A stretch of 64,000 bases of DNA from an uncultured Prevotella sp. (GTDB taxonomy: Bacteria > Bacteroidota > Bacteroidia > Bacteroidales > Bacteroidaceae): positions 1 to 64,000 of the forward strand of contig CAAGKM010000037.1 in NCBI GenBank assembly GCA_900770395.1. Reading direction: 5' to 3'. Position 1 is the stretch's first letter. Each line of letters begins with the position of its first letter. Position numbers and translations under genes: made by a program. This document shows positions 43,646-52,510 of this stretch, one piece after another. Under the pieces are notes generated by a model that did not search any database, was not told where the DNA came from, and saw only the letters and a list, made by a program, of their open reading frames with translations.

Positions 43646-43993
43646 ATGAACAGAGCCAAAAATATTCTTTTTACATTTGTCAGAGTCAAGTGGCTGAAAT
43701 ATGTGGTGGTGATTGTGCTGTTTGGATTTTTTGTGGGCTATGCCGGCGAGAACAGTTTCTATAATCATCTGAAAAACCGTGCCGAGATAAGCATGCTCGA
43801 GGCTGAGATTGCCGAACAGCAGAAACAGTATGAGCACGATGCCAACATATTGAAGCAGATGGACCACGACCATCGCGCTGTGGAAAAGATTGCCCGTGAG
43901 CGTTTTTTCATGAAGCATGCCGATGAGGATATCTTTGTACTTAACACCGATTTGGAACGCGAGCAAAGCAAGGATGATGAGACAGCTGAATAA
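43646..43993 (+). CDS. FtsB/DivIC-family cell-division protein
   Basis: A 115-residue single-pass membrane protein. A basic N-terminus is followed by one helix (YVVVIVLFGFFVGYAG, about 20-35) and a coiled coil (about 42-85, RAEISMLEAEIAEQQKQYEHDANILKQM-type). The motif VEKIARERFFMKHADEDIFVL follows, typical of DivIC/FtsB. These proteins join FtsL and FtsQ in the divisome. The downstream membrane-protein gene overlaps its 3' end. Confidence 0.9.
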   Translation: MNRAKNILFTFVRVKWLKYVVVIVLFGFFVGYAGENSFYNHLKNRAEISMLEAEIAEQQKQYEHDANILKQMDHDHRAVEKIARERFFMKHADEDIFVLNTDLEREQSKDDETAE

Positions 43994-44381
43994 AACGGAG
44001 AACGTCATATTTATAGTAGGAGCCATCATGATGGTGGCGGGATGCGTCGCGAATATTCTTAGATTTGCCGCATCACCTTATATATATAGTGTAGGGGCGG
44101 TGGCATACGCCGTTATGCAGATACGCCAGAGCTACGACGGTGCGAATATCACCGTCCGCCGTCTGCGCCGGATTATGATTCTGAGTGATTTCCTGCTGCT
44201 TTTCACAGGAGTTATGATGTTTGCCGACCAGAGCTATGACTTTATGGGGCTGGATTTATTGGTGTGGCTGCAGTATGTGCACAATAACTGGGTGATAACG
44301 CTTCTGATAGCTGCCCTCATGCAACTGTACACAATATACAGAATCAGCTCAGAACTGGAGCGAGAAATAAAAAAAATGTAA
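43974..44381 (+). CDS. Small polytopic membrane protein of unknown function
   Basis: About 135 residues with four hydrophobic helices (about 12-30, 35-50, 68-88, 105-125) and a charged C-terminus (ELEREIKKM). The frame opens at 43917, inside divIC, but MMRQLNKTEN at 43974 follows the purine-rich AAAGCAAGG and is the more credible start. It overlaps divIC by 20 bp and is probably co-translated with it. I do not recognise the family; similar small proteins follow divIC in other Bacteroidales, so a link to division is an inference. Confidence 0.75.
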   Translation: MMRQLNKTENVIFIVGAIMMVAGCVANILRFAASPYIYSVGAVAYAVMQIRQSYDGANITVRRLRRIMILSDFLLLFTGVMMFADQSYDFMGLDLLVWLQYVHNNWVITLLIAALMQLYTIYRISSELEREIKKM

Positions 44382-44417
44382 AATATCACCTTTTTTTGCT
44401 AAATTGCATAAATTTAT

Positions 44418-44448
44418 TTTCGTACTTCAATATATCGTTGTAAATTTG
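44418..44448 (+). promoter_or_regulatory. Possible promoter before the DUF4369-like lipoprotein
   Basis: TAAATTTG at 44441-44448 fits the -7 consensus. At the matching distance the sequence is TTTC rather than TTTG. Confidence 0.45.
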
Positions 44449-44467
44449 TGAAAAATTTCGGAATCAA

Positions 44468-45283
44468 ATGAATAAAATACTATATTCAGTGGTCATTGTA
44501 GCACTGTTTGCATCATGTGCCAAGTCTTATAAAATTGAGGGTGCCTCGTCGGTGTCATCACTTGATGGCTCAAAGCTTTTCCTCGCTGCCGTAAAGGATG
44601 GTGAGGCTAAGCATATCGACTCTTGCGAGGTGGTGCATGGAGAGTTTCAGTTTAACGGTATTCTCGACACGGTTAAGATGGCGATGCTGGTGATGGACGG
44701 TCTGCAGATGCCCCTTGTGCTTGAGGAAGGACCTATAAAGATTAAGATAGACAACACCTCGCAGCGTGTGAGCGGCACACCGCTTAACGAGACACTCTAC
44801 GTGTTTATCGACAAGCAGAAGCAGTTGCAGAATCAAGTTAATGAGCTTGGTCACAAGCACAGCCAGATGTTGCTTGACGGTATTGACGAGAACACCATCA
44901 TGGATCAGCTGAATATTGAGGCGGATAAAATCTCGAAGGAGGAGGATAAGCTCATCACCGACTTTATCACCGACAATTTTGACAATGCTCTTGGTCCTGG
45001 TGTGTTTATGATGGTGACAAGCGGTTTCCGCTATCCTGTGCTCACTCCGCAATTGGAGTTTATACTCAGCAAGGCTACCGACACATTCAAGAACGATCCC
45101 TATGTGAAGGAATACTGCAAGGTGGCACGTGAGATTGAGGCGCAGCAGCAGGGACTTATTGATGAGGCTCCGGCTCAGAAAAATGCTCCCGCTCACGCCG
45201 TGCCTGCCGATACTACTGCGACTCCATCCTTACAGACACCGTCTCCTATGATTGGAGTGCAGCAGGCTCCGGCGAACAATTAA
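44468..45283 (+). CDS. DUF4369-like lipoprotein
   Basis: A 271-residue lipoprotein (lipobox ALFASC, Cys17). The N-terminal beta-sandwich (about 20-120, LDGSKLFLAAVKDGEAKHIDSCEV, GEFQFNGILD) matches the DUF4369 type, usually found before thioredoxin-like domains in Bacteroidetes. A helical region follows (about 120-230). The expected thioredoxin domain is absent, and the C-terminus is Ala/Pro/Gln-rich. pyrC starts 8 bp downstream, so they are likely co-transcribed. Function unknown. Confidence 0.8.
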   Translation: MNKILYSVVIVALFASCAKSYKIEGASSVSSLDGSKLFLAAVKDGEAKHIDSCEVVHGEFQFNGILDTVKMAMLVMDGLQMPLVLEEGPIKIKIDNTSQRVSGTPLNETLYVFIDKQKQLQNQVNELGHKHSQMLLDGIDENTIMDQLNIEADKISKEEDKLITDFITDNFDNALGPGVFMMVTSGFRYPVLTPQLEFILSKATDTFKNDPYVKEYCKVAREIEAQQQGLIDEAPAQKNAPAHAVPADTTATPSLQTPSPMIGVQQAPANN

Positions 45284-45291
45284 GAAAATAA

Positions 45292-46662
45292 ATGAGAACA
45301 ATAATACAAAATGCCTTTATTGTTAATGAGGGCAATGTGATGACAGGCTCAATCCTTGTGGATGATGGTAACATCGTAGAGATATTTGATAAAGAGCCGT
45401 CTGCTTGTTTGAGTGATGAGAATATGCCCGTAGAGTTGATTGACGCTACGGGTTGTTTCGTATTGCCAGGTGTCATTGACGACCATGTGCATTTCCGTGA
45501 GCCTGGACTGACACACAAGGCAGACATCGACAGTGAGAGCGCTGCCGCTGCCGCGGGCGGAGTGACCAGTTATATGGATATGCCCAACTGTGTTCCCCAG
45601 ACCACCTCACTTGAGGCATTGGATGAGAAACTTGCCTTGGCACATGAGAAAAGTCACGTGAATTACTCATTCTTCTTTGGCGCCACAAATGACAATGTTG
45701 AGCTGTTTGAGAAACTTGACGCTCACCGTATACCGGGAATAAAACTGTTTATGGGCTCGAGCACGGGCAATATGCTTGTGGACAAAGAGCAGTCGCTCAA
45801 CACCATCTTCAAGACCGTGGCTGAGATGAACATTCCTGTCATGACGCACTGCGAGGACACGGCAATAATCAATGCCAACATGGCAAGGGCGAAAGCTGAG
45901 TATGGTGACGATCCTGATGTGTCGTTGCATAGTAAGATACGCAGCGAGGAGGCATGCTTTGAGAGCACAAGCCTGGCGGTGGCTCTTGCGGTGAGGCACA
46001 ATGCACGTCTGCATGTGGCGCATCTGTCTACGGCTAAAGAGGTGGCGCTGATAAAGAAGGTAAATGCTGGAGTAAAGAATGTTGCCGACAAAAGGATAAC
46101 TGCTGAGGCTGTGTCGGGTCATCTGCTGTTTACAGCCGACGACCATGCCACGCTGGGGGCAAGGATAAAGATTAACCCTGCCATAAAGACTGCCGCTGAC
46201 CGTGATGCCCTGCGCCATGCCGTTGCCGATGGTGACATCGATATTATTGCCACCGACCATGCACCCCATCTCCTGAGTGAGAAACAGGGTGGGTGTTGTG
46301 GTGCTGCGTCTGGAATGCCCATGGTGCAGTTCTCACTTGTGGCTATGCTCAGACTTGTTGACGAGGGTGTTATGCCTATTGAGCGTCTTGTACAGCTGAT
46401 GTGCCATAATCCTGCCGAGCTGTTCGGCATCCGCAACCGTGGTTTTATACGTAGGGGGTACAAGGCAGACCTCGTGATTGTGCGCCCGTCGTCGCCGTGG
46501 ACTGTTGATGCCGCCTGTATAAAGAGCAAGTGCGGATGGAGTCCTGTTGAGGGCAAGACATTCTCCTGGCGTGTGGAGCGCACCATTTGCAACGGACACA
46601 CGGTATTTGCTGACGGAAAAGTTGACATGAACTATGTTGGTGAGGAACTTTCATTCAGATAG
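45292..46662 (+). CDS. pyrC: Dihydroorotase
   Basis: Class I dihydroorotase of 456 residues, cyclising carbamoyl aspartate to dihydroorotate in pyrimidine synthesis. The metal-binding HxH is in DDHVHFREPG. The carboxylated Lys is in GIKLFMGSSTGN, the His ligands in MTHCED and AHLSTAKE, and the catalytic Asp in ATDHAPH. The N- and C-terminal small beta domains are intact. It is in a row with a metallophosphoesterase and plsC, a mixed operon typical of Bacteroidales. Confidence 0.95.
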   Translation: MRTIIQNAFIVNEGNVMTGSILVDDGNIVEIFDKEPSACLSDENMPVELIDATGCFVLPGVIDDHVHFREPGLTHKADIDSESAAAAAGGVTSYMDMPNCVPQTTSLEALDEKLALAHEKSHVNYSFFFGATNDNVELFEKLDAHRIPGIKLFMGSSTGNMLVDKEQSLNTIFKTVAEMNIPVMTHCEDTAIINANMARAKAEYGDDPDVSLHSKIRSEEACFESTSLAVALAVRHNARLHVAHLSTAKEVALIKKVNAGVKNVADKRITAEAVSGHLLFTADDHATLGARIKINPAIKTAADRDALRHAVADGDIDIIATDHAPHLLSEKQGGCCGAASGMPMVQFSLVAMLRLVDEGVMPIERLVQLMCHNPAELFGIRNRGFIRRGYKADLVIVRPSSPWTVDAACIKSKCGWSPVEGKTFSWRVERTICNGHTVFADGKVDMNYVGEELSFR

Positions 46663-46719
46663 AAAAGCTCCTATATATAATAAAGGTATATATAATTTAA
46701 GGTGTAATTTGGAATAGGC

Positions 46720-47724
46720 ATGCTGATAAGAGTAGTTATATTCTCATTGATAATATTAGTGTTTGTGGGCATGGCATTTTTCGTATGCTGGCTCATAGGG
46801 TGGGGTATCATGCACTTGTTTCACACACAGCGCAACTACGGGCTATGGGCAGGCGGTGCGTTGATGCTTTTTGCCATTTATGTCATTGTTTATGGTTGTA
46901 CTATAGGTTTCAGTAAGCTTGATGTGCGCCGCATTGCATTTAGCTCGGCCGACCTTCCAAAGGAATTTGACGGTTACAGGATTGTGCATTTCTCCGATGC
47001 GCATCTTGGCACCTACGGACTCTCGCGCCAACATCTTCTCGCCCGCAATGTTGACTCAATCAACGCCCTGCACCCCGACCTGATTGTGTTTACCGGTGAC
47101 ATTCAGAACCTTGTGCCGTCAGAGATAAAGCCTCAGATGGAGATATTGCGGCGGCTGAAGGCTAAGGACGGCATAATATCGTGTCTCGGCAACCACGACT
47201 ATCCCATTTATGTGCGCGACGCATCGCCGCAACAGAAGGCTGCGAACCTGCGTGAGACTATCGGATTGCAGAGACAGATGGGGTGGAAGGTGCTGCTGAA
47301 TGAGAATGTCAGGATTACACGTAAAGGTGATGGCGGAGTGTTGCCCTCTATAGTCATTGCCGGCATGGAGAATGACGGCGATGGAGTGCGTTTCCCTATG
47401 ATGGGAGATATCACAAAGGCGATGCGCGGAGTGAATGATACCGACTTCGTGGTGATGCTCCAGCACGACCCGACTCATTGGCGAGACAAAATACTTAAAG
47501 AAAGCAATGCCCAGCTTACGCTCAGCGGGCATACTCATGCCTCGCAGTTCATGCTCTTTGGCTGGTCGCCTGTGAAATATTTCTATGACGATTGGGCGGG
47601 GATGACCAACATCAACGGGCGTGCCATCAACGTGAGCACTGGCATGGGAGGTTTTATCCCGTTCCGTTTCGGTATACCCGGCGAGATATGTCTGATAACA
47701 CTTAAAAGCGAACAAACAAAATAA
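46720..47724 (+). CDS. Membrane-anchored metallophosphoesterase
   Basis: A 334-residue protein. Two N-terminal hydrophobic helices (about 1-30 and 43-65) anchor it to the membrane, followed by a calcineurin-type phosphoesterase. The metal-binding motifs are HFSDAHLGTYG, VFTGDIQN, CLGNHDYP, LQHDPTHW and LSGHTHASQF. Homologues include YkuE/LpxH-like phosphoesterases acting on lipids or UDP-sugars. The adjacent plsC (7 bp gap) suggests a lipid-related substrate, which is an inference. Confidence 0.9.
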   Translation: MLIRVVIFSLIILVFVGMAFFVCWLIGWGIMHLFHTQRNYGLWAGGALMLFAIYVIVYGCTIGFSKLDVRRIAFSSADLPKEFDGYRIVHFSDAHLGTYGLSRQHLLARNVDSINALHPDLIVFTGDIQNLVPSEIKPQMEILRRLKAKDGIISCLGNHDYPIYVRDASPQQKAANLRETIGLQRQMGWKVLLNENVRITRKGDGGVLPSIVIAGMENDGDGVRFPMMGDITKAMRGVNDTDFVVMLQHDPTHWRDKILKESNAQLTLSGHTHASQFMLFGWSPVKYFYDDWAGMTNINGRAINVSTGMGGFIPFRFGIPGEICLITLKSEQTK

Positions 47725-47731
47725 ACAAATC

Positions 47732-48493
47732 ATGAAATATCTGTATTACATATATCAGCTGTTTGTAGCCCTTCCGGTGCTTATAATCGTTACCATCATA
47801 ACAGCAGTTGCGGTGGGGGTTGGAATGACTTTTGGCAACGGGCACTTCTGGGGATATTACCCGGGACATTGGTGGGCGAAGATAATCACCCGCATATTCC
47901 TGCTGCCCGTGAGGGTTGATGGGCGTGAGAACATAGAGAAAAACACTCCCTACGTGTTTGTGGCAAACCATCAGGGAGCGTTTGACATCTTCCTTATCTA
48001 CGGCTTTCTCAACCGTAACTTTAAGTGGATGATGAAGTGGCAGCTAAAAAAGGTGCCTTTTGTTGGCTATGCCTGCCGCAAGAGTCATCAGATATTCGTC
48101 GACAAGCGTGGTCCGAGCCGTGTGCGCGCCACATACGATGCTGCGCGCCGTGTGCTGTCGGAAGGAGGTTACAGCGTGGTTGTGTTTCCTGAGGGAGCAC
48201 GCACGTTCACCGGTCACATGGGCAAGTTCACCAAGGGAGCGTTCGCCCTTGCCGATGAGTTGCAGCTTCCCGTGGTGCCTTTGACAATCAACGGCTCTTT
48301 CAATGTCATGCCACGCATGCGTGACTGGCATTTCGCCCACTGGCATCCGCTGCGGCTCACCATCCACCAGCCCATCTATCCTGTGGGTGAGGGACAGCAG
48401 AATGTGCAGGCTACAATGCGCCAGGCATATGATTCGGTGATGAGCTCGCTTGCGGATGAGTATCAGGGATATGTGGAAAATCCTGACCAGTGA
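47732..48493 (+). CDS. plsC: 1-acyl-sn-glycerol-3-phosphate acyltransferase
   Basis: Acylates lysophosphatidic acid to phosphatidic acid. The 253-residue protein has an N-terminal helix (LYYIYQLFVALPVLIIVTIITAV). The acyltransferase motifs are NHQGAFD (HX4D, about residue 79) and FPEGART (about residue 152), with a VPLTINGSF motif further along. It follows the metallophosphoesterase gene with a 7-bp gap and is separated from the pepO-type gene by 57 bp. Confidence 0.93.
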   Translation: MKYLYYIYQLFVALPVLIIVTIITAVAVGVGMTFGNGHFWGYYPGHWWAKIITRIFLLPVRVDGRENIEKNTPYVFVANHQGAFDIFLIYGFLNRNFKWMMKWQLKKVPFVGYACRKSHQIFVDKRGPSRVRATYDAARRVLSEGGYSVVVFPEGARTFTGHMGKFTKGAFALADELQLPVVPLTINGSFNVMPRMRDWHFAHWHPLRLTIHQPIYPVGEGQQNVQATMRQAYDSVMSSLADEYQGYVENPDQ

Positions 48494-48550
48494 TGTTGCC
48501 TTCCCGGGCTTTCCCCGCGCCAAAAAGAAAAAATAACGGAACATTAATAA

Positions 48551-50587
48551 ATGACAACAATGAAAAAGAAAACAATTATGATGTCACTTTTGCTATGTGC
48601 GACAGCGGCATTCGCACAGACTCAGAAGTCAGGTATCGACAAGTCGTGCATGGACACCAGCGTGAAGCCAGGCGACAATTTCTGGCGCTATTCTGTAGGG
48701 CAGTGGCTCGACACCCACCCTCTTGACGCCGAGCATCCGCGCAACGGTGCGTTTATTGACATGAGCGAGCAGAACGAGGCGCGCATTCAGGAGCTTATCC
48801 TTAAATATGCAAACAGTCCACAGAAGCAGGGCACGCTGGAGCAGAAGATAGGCTCGCTCTATAACCTTGTGATGGACAGCGTGCGTCTTAACCGTGAGGG
48901 CGCGGCTCCATTGAAGCCGTATCTCGACAAGATTTCCGCTGTCAGCAGCCGTGCGGCTTATCAGGTGCTTATGGCGCAGCTCGACTGCCGCGGCATTGGC
49001 GCCTTGATGTTCGACTATGGTTGCGGCGCTGACATGCGCAATGCTGGTCACAATGTCGTTGAGGTTGGTCAGGGCGGACTTGGGCTTGGCTCCCGTGACT
49101 ACTATTTCAACGATGACGAGCAGAGCGTGAAGGTGCGCAATGCCTATAAGACATATATGAAGAAGCTCTATATGCTTATCGGCAACGATGAGGCGGCAGC
49201 CCAGAGGAAGATGGAGGCTGTCATGGCAATTGAGACGAGGATAGCCAAGGTGAGCAAGGCTCCAGTGGAGCTGCGCGACATCAATGCCAACTACAACAAG
49301 ATGAGCTACGGCGAGTTTGTCGCCACTTTCCCCGGCATTGACTGGGGCAACGTGTTCCTGCAGAACGGTTTCCCTCCGTTCAGCGAGATTGTTGTGGGGC
49401 AGATAGAGCCTGTGCATGAGGTGGAGAAAATTCTCGCCGAGTCTTCCTTGGATGACCTTAAGGCATATGCTGAGATAAAGCTTCTCTCAGGAGCCGCAAG
49501 CTCGCTGAGCGATGACTTCCGTGCCGTGGATTTCGAGTTCAGCAGCGCCACATCGGGCGCCACTAAGGACCGTCCGCGCTGGAAGCGTGCCGTGGGCACT
49601 GTGAGCGGTGTGCTTGGTGAGGCCATCGGCAAGCTGTATGTTGAGAAATATTTCCCCGAGAGCAGCAAGAACCGCATGCTCGCGTTGGTTCACAACCTGC
49701 AGGACGCCCTGAGGCAGCGCATCAGCGAGGCGGCATGGATGACTCCCGCCACAAAGGAGCAGGCAATCGACAAGCTATCGAACTTCATCATCAAGATTGG
49801 CTATCCCGACAAGTGGCGCGACTACTCAGCACTGGAGGTGGACGAGAGCCTGTCGCTCTATGAGAACATGCGCCGCATCTCAATGAGCAACACGAAATAC
49901 TATGTGGAGACAACGGTGAACAAGCCTGTAGACAAGGACAAGTGGCACATGACGCCGCAGACCATCAATGCATATTATAATCCCACGACCAACGAAATTT
50001 GCTTCCCCGCAGCAATCCTGCAGCCGCCGTTCTTCGATGTTGATGCCGACGAGGCCGCTAACTATGGCGCAATCGGTGTAGTGATTGGACATGAGATGAG
50101 CCACGGATTCGACGACCAAGGCTCGCAGTTTGACAAGACCGGCCAGCAGCGCAACTGGTGGACCGCAGAGGACAAGGTCAACTTCGACAAGCGCACTAAG
50201 GTGCTTGAGGACTATTTCGGCAAGTATGAGATTTTGCCGGGCAAGTTCCTCAACGGCAAGCTCACACTCGGTGAGAATATCGGCGACAACGGAGGTCTGA
50301 ACATATCGCTCCGTGCCATGCAGAATGCCATTAAGAAGGGAGAAATCGCCCCTAAGCTCGACGGGTTCACGCCTGAGCAGCGCTTCTTCCTGTCTTACGG
50401 GCGTATCTGGGCATCGAACATTACTCCAGAGCTTGTAGAGTACTTCCGTCAGGTTGATCCGCACTCTGCCGCAGAGGCGCGTGTGAATGCGGCGCTGCCA
50501 CATATCAGCGCATGGTACGACGCTTTCGGAGTGAAGAAGGGCAACAAGCTCTTCATCCCTAAAAACAAGCGTGCGCAAATCTGGTGA
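48551..50587 (+). CDS. M13-family zinc metallopeptidase (PepO/neprilysin type)
   Basis: A 678-residue exported peptidase with a signal peptide (KKKTIMMSLLLCATAAFAQ). The start is 48551 or the ATG at 48560. The zinc site is HEMSH in VVIGHEMSHGFDDQG, the third ligand Glu is in LGENIGDNGGL, and NAYYNPTTNEICFPAAILQPP is the substrate-side motif. M13 enzymes are soluble or anchored oligopeptidases. A clear rho-independent terminator follows the stop. Confidence 0.95.
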   Translation: MTTMKKKTIMMSLLLCATAAFAQTQKSGIDKSCMDTSVKPGDNFWRYSVGQWLDTHPLDAEHPRNGAFIDMSEQNEARIQELILKYANSPQKQGTLEQKIGSLYNLVMDSVRLNREGAAPLKPYLDKISAVSSRAAYQVLMAQLDCRGIGALMFDYGCGADMRNAGHNVVEVGQGGLGLGSRDYYFNDDEQSVKVRNAYKTYMKKLYMLIGNDEAAAQRKMEAVMAIETRIAKVSKAPVELRDINANYNKMSYGEFVATFPGIDWGNVFLQNGFPPFSEIVVGQIEPVHEVEKILAESSLDDLKAYAEIKLLSGAASSLSDDFRAVDFEFSSATSGATKDRPRWKRAVGTVSGVLGEAIGKLYVEKYFPESSKNRMLALVHNLQDALRQRISEAAWMTPATKEQAIDKLSNFIIKIGYPDKWRDYSALEVDESLSLYENMRRISMSNTKYYVETTVNKPVDKDKWHMTPQTINAYYNPTTNEICFPAAILQPPFFDVDADEAANYGAIGVVIGHEMSHGFDDQGSQFDKTGQQRNWWTAEDKVNFDKRTKVLEDYFGKYEILPGKFLNGKLTLGENIGDNGGLNISLRAMQNAIKKGEIAPKLDGFTPEQRFFLSYGRIWASNITPELVEYFRQVDPHSAAEARVNAALPHISAWYDAFGVKKGNKLFIPKNKRAQIW

Positions 50588-50593
50588 TTGTAG

Positions 50594-50630
50594 AAAAAAG
50601 GTCGTCGCTGGGGTGCGGCGGCCTTTTTTT
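50594..50630 (+). terminator. Rho-independent terminator after the M13 peptidase gene
   Basis: A stem of GGTCGTCGC and GCGGCGGCC (two G-U pairs) flanked by an A-tract and followed by TTTTTTT. It separates the peptidase gene from dnaA. Confidence 0.85.
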
Positions 50631-50784
50631 GTATAAATATAACCTTCGCGGGGGTGCAACAGCTTCTTTAGTAAAAAAGGATGACATTTCATGAGTGTCC
50701 AGCCCCAACGGCTTTCAAACCCGTTATTTTGTTCTAATTTCAGAAATATATGTTTTCGCTCTTGCATAATAGAAAAAAATATCG

Positions 50785-50792
50785 TAACTTTG
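50785..50792 (+). promoter_or_regulatory. Predicted dnaA promoter, -7 element
   Basis: TAACTTTG, 34 bp upstream of the dnaA start. About 20 bp upstream is CTTG, a partial -33. I find no consensus DnaA box (TTATCCACA) in this 239-bp gap. Confidence 0.5.
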
Positions 50793-50826
50793 CAATCCGA
50801 ATCTAAGAACGTTTTGTCGAAATATT

Positions 50827-52209
50827 ATGCAAGACAGATATAAGGAGCTGTGGGACAAGTGCCTGCAGCTCATTCAGGAGAATGTCAACGGGCAACAGTA
50901 TGCGACGTGGTTCAGCCACATCGCATACGGTGACTACTCTGAGGAGAAAAGGACACTGTTGCTGCAGCTTCCAAGTATGTACGTGTATGAATACTTGGAG
51001 GAGCACTTTGTGGCGCTCCTGTCGAATGTCATCGGAAAATATTTCGGCAAGGATGTTAGGCTGAATTATAAGATAGTGGCCGACAAAATCCACAATGTGA
51101 CACAGGAGGTGGAGAGCGACACCGTGTCGACAGAGGTCAGGCGCACGGCAAAGGCGCAGAAGGCAAACGCCGAGGAGAGCCTTGACCCGCAGCTCAACCG
51201 CCAGCAGTCGTTCAACAACTATATCGAGGGCTCAAGCAATAAGCTGCCGCGCACCGTGGGAGTCTCAATCGCGGAGCATCCGGGCAAGTCAACATTCAAT
51301 CCTTTCTTTATCTACGGACCGTCGGGATGCGGCAAGACACACCTTATCAACGCCATAGGATTGCGGTGCAAGGAGTTGTATCCGTCAAAAAGGGTGTTGT
51401 ATGTCAGTGCGCGCCTGTTTCAGGTGCAGTACACCGATGCCGTGCGCCGCAACCTGCTCAACGACTTCATTAATTTCTATCAGTCGCTCGACCTGCTCAT
51501 CGTCGACGACATCCAGGAGTGGGCGACGGAGAAAACCGTCGACACCTTCTTCCACATCTTCAACCACCTGTTCCGGCTCGGGAAGCAGATAATCCTTGCG
51601 TCCGACCGCCCGCCAGTGGAGCTGCAGGGCATGAAGGACCGACTGCTCACGCGCTTTAAGTGCGGACTCATAGCCGAGCTGGAGAAACCCAACGTGGAGC
51701 TGTGCGTGGACATCCTCAACAGCAAGTGCCGCCACGACGGGCTCACCATTCCCGCCGAGGTGATACAGTTTATCGCCGGATGTGCCAACGGCAGCGTGCG
51801 CGACCTGCAGGGAGTAATCAACTCGCTGCTCGCCTACTCGGTGGTTTACAACAGCAAGATCGACCTCAGGCTGGCGGAGCGCGTGATTAAGCGTGCCGTG
51901 AAAATCGACGACCATCCGCTGACCATAGACGACATTCTGGAAAAGGCGTGCCAGCACTACGGAGTGACACAGCAGAACGTAATGTCGCGCAGCCGCAAGC
52001 GCGATTATGTAATCGTGCGGCAGGTATCGATGTTTCTCGCGCAGAAACACACAAAGATGCCTGCATCGCGAATAGGGCAGCTCATTGGCAACCGCGACCA
52101 CTCAACCGTAATCCACAGTTGTAACATCATTGAGGGAAGGCTCAAGGTTGACAAGGCGTTTGCCGACGAGCTGGCGAGCATAGAGACGTCGCTGAAGCTG
52201 AAGGCATGA
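50827..52209 (+). CDS. dnaA: Chromosomal replication initiator DnaA
   Basis: A 460-residue initiator. Domain I (about 1-85) is followed by a short linker. The AAA+ domain has Walker A GPSGCGKTHLINAIG (about 160-175) and Walker B LLIVDDIQEWA. The sensor/arginine-finger region reads RLLTRFKCGL. The C-terminal DnaA-box-binding domain carries the signature GNRDHSTVIHSCNIIEG, with all key residues kept. The 425 bp after the stop are packed with 21-22 bp periodic arrays rather than ordinary sequence. Confidence 0.98.
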   Translation: MQDRYKELWDKCLQLIQENVNGQQYATWFSHIAYGDYSEEKRTLLLQLPSMYVYEYLEEHFVALLSNVIGKYFGKDVRLNYKIVADKIHNVTQEVESDTVSTEVRRTAKAQKANAEESLDPQLNRQQSFNNYIEGSSNKLPRTVGVSIAEHPGKSTFNPFFIYGPSGCGKTHLINAIGLRCKELYPSKRVLYVSARLFQVQYTDAVRRNLLNDFINFYQSLDLLIVDDIQEWATEKTVDTFFHIFNHLFRLGKQIILASDRPPVELQGMKDRLLTRFKCGLIAELEKPNVELCVDILNSKCRHDGLTIPAEVIQFIAGCANGSVRDLQGVINSLLAYSVVYNSKIDLRLAERVIKRAVKIDDHPLTIDDILEKACQHYGVTQQNVMSRSRKRDYVIVRQVSMFLAQKHTKMPASRIGQLIGNRDHSTVIHSCNIIEGRLKVDKAFADELASIETSLKLKA

Positions 52210-52211
52210 GA

Positions 52212-52423
52212 GGGCGTGCTTGGATTTTGAGAAAACATGCTCGGGTTTTTGAGATGGCGTGCTTGGATTTTGAGAAAACATACTTGGTTTTTTGAGAGGG
52301 CATACTCGGTTTTTGAGAGGGCATGCTTGGATTTTGAGAAAACATGCTCGGGTTTTGAGAGGGCATGCTTGGATTTTGAGAAAACATGCTTGGGTTCTGA
52401 GAGGGCACACCGGGATCCTGAAA
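52212..52423. repeat. Block I: about ten tandem 21-bp units of two alternating types
   Basis: Units begin at 52212, 52233, 52255, 52276, 52298, 52319, 52340, 52361, 52382 and 52403. The shared core is CATGCTYGGRTTTTGAGA. Units alternate between a GGG-start with TTGGA and an AAA-start with CGGG, so the higher-order repeat is about 42 bp. Units 2 and 4 have one extra T (22 bp) and unit 10 is diverged. Many carry GCATGC, a 6-bp dyad. Confidence 0.92.
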
Positions 52424-52426
52424 AAT

Positions 52427-52502
52427 AAATCGCGCGATTTTTAAATGAAAATCGGTCGATTTTTTTTCAAAAACCGCCCGATATTTTTTTCCCTGCCCGA
52501 AG
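52427..52502. repeat. Block II: ATCGnnCGAT dyads at exact 22-bp spacing
   Basis: Cores start at 52429 (ATCGCGCGAT, inside a 14-bp perfect palindrome), 52451 (ATCGGTCGAT) and 52473 (ACCGCCCGAT, one mismatch), exactly 22 bp apart. A fourth, degraded, copy lies around 52492-52501. Spacers are mostly A or T. Confidence 0.85.
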
Positions 52503-52510
52503 AAAATTCT

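Noticed and set aside
50588..50826. Upstream dnaA gap as a replication origin
   Set aside because: I found no DnaA box or repeats, only the terminator and a promoter-like -7 element.
52102..52410. Minus-strand frame with 7-residue periodic peptide in the post-dnaA repeats
   Set aside because: A 21-bp repeat keeps any stop-free frame open; the frame runs into dnaA and has no promoter or start context.
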